NCBI GenBank assembly: GCA_016218965.1
Contig: JACRCP010000329.1
Span: forward strand, 1-32,793
Direction of reading: 5' to 3'
Length of the DNA: 32,793 nucleotides
DNA from: Deltaproteobacteria bacterium
GTDB lineage: Bacteria > Myxococcota > SpSt-1050 > JACRCP01
The notes under the pieces are model-generated. The model searched no databases. It was not told the origin of the DNA and saw only the letters and a list, made by a program, of their open reading frames with translations. Shown in pieces: positions 8,131 to 15,116 of this stretch (positions are counted from its first letter, which is position 1; each line of letters begins with the position of its first letter). The position numbers and the translations under genes were made by a program.

Positions 8131-10559
8131 GTTTCTTTCTTCCCGATGGTGTCCGTGTCGGCAGTCACGAAGAGGCGTTTGACCCTGTCCATGTCAATCA
8201 ACGCGTCAGGGCTTCGCGGGGCGGGATTCACCACGAACGTGGCGTCCGTCCGTCCGCCCGCGTCGCCGTACTCCACGCCGAACAGGATCATTCCTCTGGC
8301 GGCCAACGCGCCGAGGAGATCGCAGAACCCCGCCTTCCCTGAAACCCCCGACGGCACCACGTGACAGAACTCGAGCCCCTCGCTTGACACGAGCTCGTCG
8401 TAGATGCGGTGCAGGTGCGGGACGAACAGGCAATGCGCCATGAAGTACGTCCTGAGCTTCTGCGTCGAGAGCGCCCGCACGCGCCGCCCGCGGGAGGTCG
8501 CGGCCCGTCTCTCCATGATCTCACCCTTGGCCGAGGAGAGTATCTCGGCCAGAACGTGAAAACGCTCTCCCGATGCCACCCTGCCCTCGCGGACCGCGTC
8601 GAGAAGGCTGAAGAGCCACAGGAGGTTCTGCGCGTCGGGATCGGGCGCCTCGTTGTCGGCGAGAAAAACGGCGGCATCATAACGCGCCTCCCCGAGCGTG
8701 TTGTCCCGCGACAGCATGTGCATCAGGTCGCCCTCGGCGCCGTGGATCGAGACGTCGCGCCCCCCGGTCAGCCGCTCGAGGCAACGCTCCACCCCGGAGC
8801 CTTCCGGCGACTCGTGAAGCGCGCACCGCCATCTCTCCTGAAGCACTCGCGCAAGGCGACGCCCGCGCTCGCACCCCTGAACCAGAACATCGAACGCAAC
8901 GCCCGGGACAAACCGGCCCGTCTCCTCGACGAGCGTCGGAAGCATTTCGTTTTCGCCGACCACGAGGACCCTTTTGAGTTTCGTGAAAGTCTCGTCGAGC
9001 GACAGCGACACTTCGGGCGCCGGTCCGTCCTCCGAGGCGCCGGCCCCGGGGCATCCTTTCGTCATCCACGTTGCGGCCCTTGCAAGGTCGCGCTCCCTGC
9101 GGCAGATGCCTATGAGGCCGGAGAGGCCCGCCGGCCGGACCGCGCCGGGCGCCGGCGCCCACGCCGGATCCGACGCATGGATCGGGTCAAGGCACGGAAT
9201 GGTCTTTCCGTCTTTTTCGACGAGCACGCCGATGAGCACAACCCCGAATTTCCGGTACATCCCGGCCAGCAGTGCGCCAAATGGAATCGTGCCGCCGCGC
9301 GCCACCAGCCGGGCGCGGTCGCGCGGCGAAAACTCGCGCACGTTGATGTCGTTGCCCGCCGCTGTGAGCAGCTCTTCGTAGACACGGTCGATTCCGGGGA
9401 ACACGAGGTTCTGGCAAAGGATATTGCCCAGGATCTTGGCGAGCGGAACGGGCGTTATCGATCCGCCCCCGGCGGCGAGCGCCGCCGCCGTGTTCCGCCG
9501 GTGCCGGAGCTCAAGCAGGATGGCCGCCTCGGTGCGCTCGCGGAGGGCGAGCACGGTCGAGAGCGTGGTGGCATCGGCGTGTTCGCGCTTGTCCTGGTCG
9601 TAGAGCACAAGGATCCTCGCGGCCTCGGCGGGGTTGACAAGCTCGAGCGCCCGAAGGTCCGAAAGGTCGCCGGCGCGGTACTCCACCCCACTCAGGTCCG
9701 ATTCGTAGAGATAAGGCGGGGTGACCGGACTGTCCGACAAAAGCACGATGGGCATGCGGCGCCGCCTCTTGCGTATGATCTGGACGAGCTCGCGCAGGAG
9801 GTACGGCAGGTTCGGCCCGCGGCCGATGACCACGAGATGGTCCATCACCTTGACGGGCTTCTCGCGGTTGGACGCCAGCATCATCTGGACCACCGAGGCC
9901 CCGAGACCGATGATGAGCGACATGATGAAAACGCCGGCAATCGTCAGGAAGACCGAAAAAATCAGGTGTACGACCGGCCCCTTGAGGCTCTGGACGAGGT
10001 TGTCCGCGCTCTCAATTGCCCTAAACGACCACCACAGGAGGTCTTTGAGCGATCCCTTTTCGATCTCACCGTCGTTGTTGAGGTCGACCGGCACCTCGAG
10101 CACGTGCAACACGATTCCCGAAACCAGCGTGAGCATGGCGACGGCGCCCAGGAGGAAACCGAGCTGGTACTTGATCTCGTGGCGGCGGACGATGGCCCAC
10201 AGATCGGCGGTAAGCGCCATGAGATACCGGATGAGCAGCGAGAGCCGGACAAGCCGCAGAAGACGCAGGTACCTGCTGTCCAGAATCCAGTGCGCGTCGG
10301 GGAACATCCTGTGGAGCGGGAGGAAGCTCAGCACAGCAACGGCGTCAATCGCGAGGAGCAGCATCTCCCCGGCCAGGCGCCAGCCGCGAACGTGGCGCAG
10401 CATCGCCGTACGCACGACGAACTCCAGCCCGAACACGGCGAAAAACGCGAGGTCGAAGTTGTGAATGGCGTCAAACGGCAGGACCGACGTGACGATGAGG
10501 ACCGCGAGGACGAACTTGACCTCGGCGTGTTGGAAAAACCGCTCGACCGCTCCAAGCAT
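8127..10559 (-). CDS. Castor/Pollux-like ion channel with RCK domains
   Basis: Membrane protein of 810 residues. The N-terminal part has a voltage-sensor-like helix set (about 14-150), including an Arg-rich S4-like stretch YLRLLRLVRLSLLIRYL (97-113). A pore region follows near 171-230 with FRAIESADNLVQ at the place of the Castor/Pollux filter, then a hydrophobic helix (198-222). After this come RCK-type nucleotide-binding domains: HLVVIGRGP from 241 and a second RVLVVGENE unit in the C-terminal half. The family forms cation channels gated by cytoplasmic RCK rings. A loop DLNNDGEIEKG (159-169) just before the pore helix resembles an EF-hand or dockerin calcium loop, though position 12 is Ser. 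ATG 10559 was chosen over an upstream TTG. The ion is unknown. Confidence 0.83.
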   Translation of the reverse strand: MLGAVERFFQHAEVKFVLAVLIVTSVLPFDAIHNFDLAFFAVFGLEFVVRTAMLRHVRGWRLAGEMLLLAIDAVAVLSFLPLHRMFPDAHWILDSRYLRLLRLVRLSLLIRYLMALTADLWAIVRRHEIKYQLGFLLGAVAMLTLVSGIVLHVLEVPVDLNNDGEIEKGSLKDLLWWSFRAIESADNLVQSLKGPVVHLIFSVFLTIAGVFIMSLIIGLGASVVQMMLASNREKPVKVMDHLVVIGRGPNLPYLLRELVQIIRKRRRRMPIVLLSDSPVTPPYLYESDLSGVEYRAGDLSDLRALELVNPAEAARILVLYDQDKREHADATTLSTVLALRERTEAAILLELRHRRNTAAALAAGGGSITPVPLAKILGNILCQNLVFPGIDRVYEELLTAAGNDINVREFSPRDRARLVARGGTIPFGALLAGMYRKFGVVLIGVLVEKDGKTIPCLDPIHASDPAWAPAPGAVRPAGLSGLIGICRRERDLARAATWMTKGCPGAGASEDGPAPEVSLSLDETFTKLKRVLVVGENEMLPTLVEETGRFVPGVAFDVLVQGCERGRRLARVLQERWRCALHESPEGSGVERCLERLTGGRDVSIHGAEGDLMHMLSRDNTLGEARYDAAVFLADNEAPDPDAQNLLWLFSLLDAVREGRVASGERFHVLAEILSSAKGEIMERRAATSRGRRVRALSTQKLRTYFMAHCLFVPHLHRIYDELVSSEGLEFCHVVPSGVSGKAGFCDLLGALAARGMILFGVEYGDAGGRTDATFVVNPAPRSPDALIDMDRVKRLFVTADTDTIGKKET

Positions 10560-10579
10560 GTTGCGACAATAGCACCATA

Positions 10580-10637
10580 TTCCCAACGCGGGAAGTATGG
10601 GGTATCATTGCGGCGTCCCGCTCCTCCGCAGCGGAGG
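10580..10637 (+). promoter_or_regulatory. Promoter and SD-pairing hairpin before the CocE-type hydrolase
   Basis: TTCCCA (10580-10585), a 17-bp spacer and TATCAT (10603-10608) form a plausible sigma-70 promoter. In the leader, CCTCC (10623-10627) can pair with the Shine-Dalgarno GGAGG (10633-10637) across a GCAGC loop. The DNA is a longer palindrome, CCTCCGC-A-GCGGAGG. The hairpin would hide the ribosome site. Confidence 0.45.
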
Positions 10638-10642
10638 TCGTC

Positions 10643-12511
10643 ATGCACCGTACGCTGTTCGCATCATGGTTCGCGCTCGCCTGTCTCGGGGCAACGCACG
10701 CCCACGCCGCGGTCACCGCGACGGAAATGGTCCCGATGACCGACGGTGCCAAGCTCGCCACCGACGTCTACCTTCCGGCGCAGGGCGGCCCGTGGCCGGT
10801 GCTTCTGGCGCGCACGCCGTATGACAAGGACGGCATGACACAGACCGGGAACGACATCCAGAAGTCCAACCTGGCCGCCGCCGTCATCCAGGACACGCGC
10901 GGCCGGTTCCACTCGGAGGGGACCGACTGCATCTTCGCCTGCGACGCGGACGACGGGGCCGACACGATCGCTTGGATCGTGTCCCAGCCCTGGTGCAACG
11001 GGAAGATAATGACCCACGGCGGCTCGGCGCTGGGGATCGTCCAGTACATGCTTGCGCCAAAAAACGCTGCCGGTCTTGTGGGGATGATCGTGGACGTCGC
11101 GACGCCTGACCTTTACGACTTCATGTTCCCCGGCGGGGTCTTTCGCCAACACGACGTCGAGGGCTGGCTTGCCGGGCAGGGGAGCACGTTCTGGCTCGAC
11201 AACATCAAACAACATCCTTTCCTCGACGCGCACTGGGAGCCGGTGACCGCGTCCAGAAGATTCGGCGAGGTGAACGTCCCCGCGATACACGCCGGAGGCT
11301 GGTTCGACATCTTCACGCAGGGGACCATAGATGCCTTCGTCGGCTACCAGACGCGGGGCGGCGCAGGCGCAAGGGGAAAACAGAAACTCGTCATCGGCCC
11401 GTGGTCGCACGGCGCGCGCGGGAAGGAACAGGGCGAGATGGTCTTCCCGGACAATGCGACGCAGGATGCCATCAAGCTCGGCGACACGACGTTTACGTGG
11501 ATGGTCCACTACCTTGGCATCCAGAACCGTGAGGAACAGATCGACGCCATCCCCGCCGTGCAATACTACACAATGGGCGCGTGCGGCGAGACCGGCGCGC
11601 CCGGAAACGAGTGGCGGGAGGCCGAAGAGTGGCCGATCCCCGCGGCACCGACGCGGTACTACCTGCACGAAGGTGGAAAACTATTGACGGAGTGCCCCGC
11701 CGCCGACGCGTGGACCGATTCATGGACGTACGACCCGGCCGATCCGAGCGTCACAGTGGGCGGGGCCAACCTCACGCTTCCCGCCGGACCGTTCGATCAG
11801 TCCGGTGCGGTCGAGTCCCGGAGCGACGTCGCCGTCTACTCGACCGAAGTCCTTCCGGCGCCAGTCGAGGTCACCGGCCGCACGACCGCGCACCTGTGGG
11901 TTAGCGTCGACACGCCCGACACGGACCTCAACGTCCGTTTGACCGACGTTTACCCCGACGGAAGATCGATGCTCGTCACCGACAACCCGCTTCGCGTGGC
12001 CACTCGAGGAAAGGAAGACGGCATCGAGCTGCTCAAATCCGGCGAAATCGTCGAGGCGGTCGTGGACGTCGGAAGCACGTCAATGATCTTCAACAAGGGC
12101 CACCGCATCCGGATCATCATCTCGTCGTCGAACTCGCCGCGCTTTTTCCCCAACCCCAACAATGGCGAGTACTACGGCACGACGAAGCCGCTACGAAAGG
12201 CGACTGTTGCGCTCTATCACGACGCGGACCATCCGTCGTATCTCGAAGCCCCGAACCCGGACCTCGACCCGGCGGAAGTGAACGCGTGCGGGGGTGAACT
12301 CGACGGGGGGACGGACGGAACGACGGCCGACGGGGGGCCGACAGACGGGGGCACGACGGACGAAGGGATGACGGACGAGGGAATGCCGGGGGACGACGCG
12401 CACGATGCGGCGGGCGTAGACGATGGATCGGCGGGTACGGACGACGGTGGCGCCGACGCGGTCCCGGCCGAGCAGTCGGCGGGGTGCAGCTGCGCGGTGG
12501 TGGGGTTGTGA
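10643..12511 (+). CDS. Secreted CocE/NonD-type hydrolase with Cys-rich C-terminal tail
   Basis: Exported alpha/beta hydrolase of 622 residues in the CocE/X-Pro dipeptidyl-peptidase (S15) group. A signal peptide occupies residues 1-22 (cleavage after THAHA). The nucleophile elbow is HGGSALG. The acid is in AGGWFD and the His in IGPWSHG, matching the CocE triad order; a C-terminal jelly-roll domain follows. From about residue 560 a Thr/Asp/Gly-rich linker leads to a terminal GCSCAVVGL. No membrane helix or Arg cluster follows the Cys motif, unlike classical MYXO-CTERM proteins. GGAGG sits 5 nt before the ATG. The substrate (ester or peptide) is unknown. The same tail type occurs on three other proteins in this window. 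Confidence 0.87.
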   Translation: MHRTLFASWFALACLGATHAHAAVTATEMVPMTDGAKLATDVYLPAQGGPWPVLLARTPYDKDGMTQTGNDIQKSNLAAAVIQDTRGRFHSEGTDCIFACDADDGADTIAWIVSQPWCNGKIMTHGGSALGIVQYMLAPKNAAGLVGMIVDVATPDLYDFMFPGGVFRQHDVEGWLAGQGSTFWLDNIKQHPFLDAHWEPVTASRRFGEVNVPAIHAGGWFDIFTQGTIDAFVGYQTRGGAGARGKQKLVIGPWSHGARGKEQGEMVFPDNATQDAIKLGDTTFTWMVHYLGIQNREEQIDAIPAVQYYTMGACGETGAPGNEWREAEEWPIPAAPTRYYLHEGGKLLTECPAADAWTDSWTYDPADPSVTVGGANLTLPAGPFDQSGAVESRSDVAVYSTEVLPAPVEVTGRTTAHLWVSVDTPDTDLNVRLTDVYPDGRSMLVTDNPLRVATRGKEDGIELLKSGEIVEAVVDVGSTSMIFNKGHRIRIIISSSNSPRFFPNPNNGEYYGTTKPLRKATVALYHDADHPSYLEAPNPDLDPAEVNACGGELDGGTDGTTADGGPTDGGTTDEGMTDEGMPGDDAHDAAGVDDGSAGTDDGGADAVPAEQSAGCSCAVVGL

Positions 12512-12553
12512 AAATGCCTCTTTCGATGTTGAACACACGTGAAGCCACGACTC

Positions 12554-12633
12554 GGGTGCCACGGACAAGCGAAGCTTGTCCGTGTGCCGGCATGGCGTCC
12601 CACACGGACAACACGGAGTTGTCCGTGGCACCC
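12554..12633. repeat. Compound palindromic intergenic repeat
   Basis: Outer arms of 15 bp, GGGTGCCACGGACAA (12554-12568) and its exact reverse complement (12619-12633), enclose two further hairpins: CACGGACAAGC/GCTTGTCCGTG with loop GAA (12560-12584), and CACGGACAA/TTGTCCGTG with a 7-nt loop (12603-12627). The core CACGGACAA occurs in both units, so this looks like a paired REP-like element and not a simple terminator; no T-run follows. It lies in the 206-bp gap before the gene at 12718. Confidence 0.75.
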
Positions 12634-12717
12634 AAGCAAAGAAACAGGAAGATCGAAACAGTTGGCGTGCCTTCGTCAAATAACCTGCGAACGTGCGTTC
12701 GAAACAATCTCCGAACG

Positions 12718-13863
12718 ATGAAGTCTGTCATCTTGACAGTGGTTCTGGCAGCGCTCCTGCCCCAAGACGCGTTGGCCACGAGCATCCCCCCGGTCGATCT
12801 CGACGAGCTGATCGGACAGGCTGACTTCATCGTGGTCGCAAAAGTTGTCGAGACCTCGATCCCCGACGGGAAAGGGATCGCAGAGGTTTCGATAGTGCAG
12901 ACGTTGAAAGGTGACACCCTTGTCAAGCGGATAACCGTATTCCCCGTGCGCACTGGCTATGGTGCCCTTCTCAAAGACGAAACCGCGTTGCTGTTTCTCG
13001 TGTCGCAACCGAAACACCCGGACCCGTCGGCACAATCGAAATCGGAAGAGGCTTCGGGTGGGTCAAGGGTGATGCAGGTCATGCATTTCGGCACCGCAAA
13101 AATACCACTCCTGCAAACCGAGCATGGGGAAACGCTTCTCGATCTCCTGCGCCTGTCCGAAAGCAGCAGCATCGAATTCCCGAAATCGCTCGCAATCCAG
13201 AGTCCCTTGCGCCAGGAACGGACCGGCATGGTCATTAGCAACCATATGCCGCTGCGTCCGATTTTGGAGTATGTTGCCCGGAAGCTGGTCGAGGGACTTC
13301 CGCCCGCCCTTGCACTCAAGCGTTCGGTCAACTGGGGCTACGGGTGCGGTGGACATTGTGCGTTTCGGTACTCTGGCGAATCGTCCGTCGCCTTGCACGT
13401 GAAAGATGGCGTTGCAACATTGAATGACGTTGGAACCCACAAGGTCAGCGCAAACTACCCCAACGGGCATTCGGAGGATTCGCGGACGTGGAAACTCAAC
13501 TTCAAGGGATCGAACGCCATCGAGCGGGGGAAATCCACACTCTCGCTCAACGCCCAGGCAACATTGTGCGAGCACGAGGTGACCGGTGGCGAGGGGCGTT
13601 CCAAGGTGGACTGCTCGGGAAAAGCCCGCGAGATCGTCGTGGGGTGTGGCCGCGAACAGGTTTTTGCCATCCGGGGGAGCCCGAGACGAAACGCCGAACG
13701 CCGGGCGACCAACGCGTGGGTCTGCCGCTTGAAGGATTCGAAACCGGACTACCCCGGAACGGAGTTCCCGTGGGTTTTCGGCATTGATAGGGAGGTGCTC
13801 ACTTTGTACTTCGGCGAGCCGCACCCCGAAATCTACTATGTGATCGCCGACGACCCGCGTTGA
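12718..13863 (+). CDS. Secreted protein of unknown function
   Basis: Exported protein of 381 residues with a signal peptide (about 1-21, MKSVILTVVLAALLPQDALA). The first 100 residues resemble a pattern common in secreted proteins of these lineages: a PPVDLDELIGQADFIVVAKV segment followed by a beta-rich stretch with TLKGD. The rest contains several Cys residues (YGCGGHC, CEHE, VDCSGK, GCGRE, WVCR) consistent with disulfides outside the cytoplasm. ATG 12718 is chosen because it begins the signal peptide; earlier in-frame codons run through the palindromic repeat. A small lipoprotein gene follows after 11 bp, probably in the same operon. I do not recognise a specific family. Confidence 0.75.
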   Translation: MKSVILTVVLAALLPQDALATSIPPVDLDELIGQADFIVVAKVVETSIPDGKGIAEVSIVQTLKGDTLVKRITVFPVRTGYGALLKDETALLFLVSQPKHPDPSAQSKSEEASGGSRVMQVMHFGTAKIPLLQTEHGETLLDLLRLSESSSIEFPKSLAIQSPLRQERTGMVISNHMPLRPILEYVARKLVEGLPPALALKRSVNWGYGCGGHCAFRYSGESSVALHVKDGVATLNDVGTHKVSANYPNGHSEDSRTWKLNFKGSNAIERGKSTLSLNAQATLCEHEVTGGEGRSKVDCSGKAREIVVGCGREQVFAIRGSPRRNAERRATNAWVCRLKDSKPDYPGTEFPWVFGIDREVLTLYFGEPHPEIYYVIADDPR

Positions 13864-13874
13864 GAGGATTCAAC

Positions 13875-14123
13875 ATGACTAGGATGATAGCTGTCGCCGC
13901 ATTTCTTCTTCTGTCGCTTGCCGCCTGCAGGACCATCCCCGTCGCGGGCGAATGTCCCGGGGCGGCGGAGCTCAAATGCCCCACCGAAAAGGTCTGCTCG
14001 CTCGACCTCGAACGCGACTGCATGGATTGCGTGTGCTCCCAGCCCGAAGGACAGTTCGTCCCCGACCTGGACCAACCGAATCCTGACGAGACAAACCGGG
14101 CTGGCGATCCCATCCAGGACTGA
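13875..14123 (+). CDS. Small putative lipoprotein
   Basis: Protein of 82 residues with a type II signal peptide: a hydrophobic stretch ends in SLAAC, giving Cys18 as the lipidation site. The mature part has six further Cys residues (CPGAAELKC, KVC, DCMDCVC), suggesting a small disulfide-knotted domain, and an acidic Pro/Asp-rich end. The ATG at 13875 has GAGAGG 7 nt upstream. It sits 11 bp after the secreted protein gene at 12718, so the pair are probably expressed together. Function unknown. Confidence 0.65.
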   Translation: MTRMIAVAAFLLLSLAACRTIPVAGECPGAAELKCPTEKVCSLDLERDCMDCVCSQPEGQFVPDLDQPNPDETNRAGDPIQD

Positions 14124-14283
14124 CGCGCCAACGGTCATGGGGTGAGATTCCACCCGTAGGGTCGTCCCGCCCCTCCCCGCCCACCCCCGAATTCGTACCT
14201 GGCACCGGCAACGGGGTGTTTGTTTACCCATGGGGGTCCCCGTCCAACACGAACAAAACAAACAATTTCAGCACGTTGGCGCG

Positions 14284-14299
14284 TGGCACGGCCCTCGCA
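14284..14299 (+). promoter_or_regulatory. Candidate sigma-54 promoter
   Basis: TGGCACGG-CCC-TCGCA places GG (14285-14286) and GC (14297-14298) exactly 10 bp apart and matches the -24/-12 sigma-54 consensus except for one T-to-C change in the -12 element. Transcription would begin near 14310, leaving a leader of about 36 nt with a strong ribosome site before the lipoprotein at 14346. No enhancer site was recognised. Confidence 0.4.
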
Positions 14300-14345
14300 A
14301 CTCTCTTGGGCGAACGCGGGGATGAAAACTAGAGGGAGGTGGGTC

Positions 14346-14888
14346 ATGAAAACGAGGATGAACAAAGAATGGATGAAGGCGGTTCTTCCGGTCGCGATGC
14401 TCCTTGCGGCAGCCTGCGGGATGCCCGAGGACAAGGGCGACTGGGCAGACAACAGCGCTCTTGACCAGACGGCTGAATACGGGAAGGCCAAACCCGGCGC
14501 GACGGTCTCTCCGACTTACGTGCTCAAGTACACCGACGTGAAGGTCTCGGGTCAGGTCCCGGTATCGAAGTCGAGCTTCCCGATCGCGTCTACCGTTGAC
14601 GTCCACGTCGCTGTGGACTACACGAACCTCTCGGGCCTTCACGCCCAGTCGGTCCGGGTCTTCGCCCCCGACGGGAGCTTCTACCAGGGTTTCGACAAGT
14701 CCATCTGCGTCGGCAGCGGCTGCACAAGCGGCGCCGCCCCCGAGGTGATCGGCTCGGTCGCGCAGTACTGGGAGACCCTCCCGGTCGCCGGGACGTACAT
14801 CACACAGTACAACCTGAGCGGTTCCTGGCGCGTGGACCTGTACGTGGACGGTGTCAAGAAGCAGAGCGGGACGTTCTTGCTCAATTGA
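14346..14888 (+). CDS. Putative lipoprotein of unknown function
   Basis: Protein of 180 residues with a lipoprotein signal (MNKEWMKAVLPVAMLLAAAC; lipobox AAAC, Cys24 from the chosen start). The mature part looks like a single beta-sandwich: alternating beta strands such as VDVHVAVDYTNLSGL and the ending WRVDLYVDGVKKQSGTFLLN resemble Ig-like secreted domains. A CVGSGC pair could form a disulfide. AGGGAGG at 14333-14339 is a strong ribosome site for ATG 14346. A possible sigma-54 promoter lies upstream and a Rho-independent terminator directly downstream, so it appears monocistronic. No specific family is recognised. Confidence 0.75.
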   Translation: MKTRMNKEWMKAVLPVAMLLAAACGMPEDKGDWADNSALDQTAEYGKAKPGATVSPTYVLKYTDVKVSGQVPVSKSSFPIASTVDVHVAVDYTNLSGLHAQSVRVFAPDGSFYQGFDKSICVGSGCTSGAAPEVIGSVAQYWETLPVAGTYITQYNLSGSWRVDLYVDGVKKQSGTFLLN

Positions 14889-14900
14889 GAAAGCCCTCCC

Positions 14901-14950
14901 GGCAGGCCCCCCGGCCCCCCGCGACTCGCCGTCGGGGGCTTGCCTTTTTT
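14901..14950 (+). terminator. Rho-independent terminator
   Basis: GGCAGGCCCCC (14901-14911) pairs with GGGGGCTTGCC (14934-14944) in an 11-bp stem with one G-U pair, followed at once by TTTTTT (14945-14950). It starts 12 bp after the lipoprotein stop at 14888. Confidence 0.85.
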
Positions 14951-14982
14951 GCCTCCCGAACAACTCCGGGCAAGACCCGTCA

Positions 14983-15093
14983 ACCACAGAGGGAGCAGAG
15001 GACGCAGAGGACTTTTTGAAAAAGTCGCGCCGTCGCAGTTTCTGCCACAGAGCGCACAGAGATCACCGAGGCCCTCTGCGCTCTCTGCGGTTT
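14983..15093. repeat. CACAGAG-type intergenic repeat
   Basis: The left end AACCACAGAGGGAGCAGAGG and the reverse complement of the right end, AAACCGCAGAGAGCGCAGAG, are imperfect copies. A third related unit (GCCACAGAGCGCACAGAG) lies between, and a GACTTTTT/AAAAAGTC stem is inside. This CACAGAG motif recurs in intergenic regions of many environmental bacterial genomes. It fills the gap between the terminator and the 3' end of the metallophosphoesterase gene; no coding function is seen. Confidence 0.6.
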
Positions 15094-15116
15094 CATGCCC
15101 GCGGCCTCTGGTCTCT

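Noticed and set aside
8409-10739. Plus-strand open frame of about 776 codons opposite the channel gene
   Set aside because: Its product is a charged, repetitive antisense reading of the RCK/channel gene, which has clear motifs.
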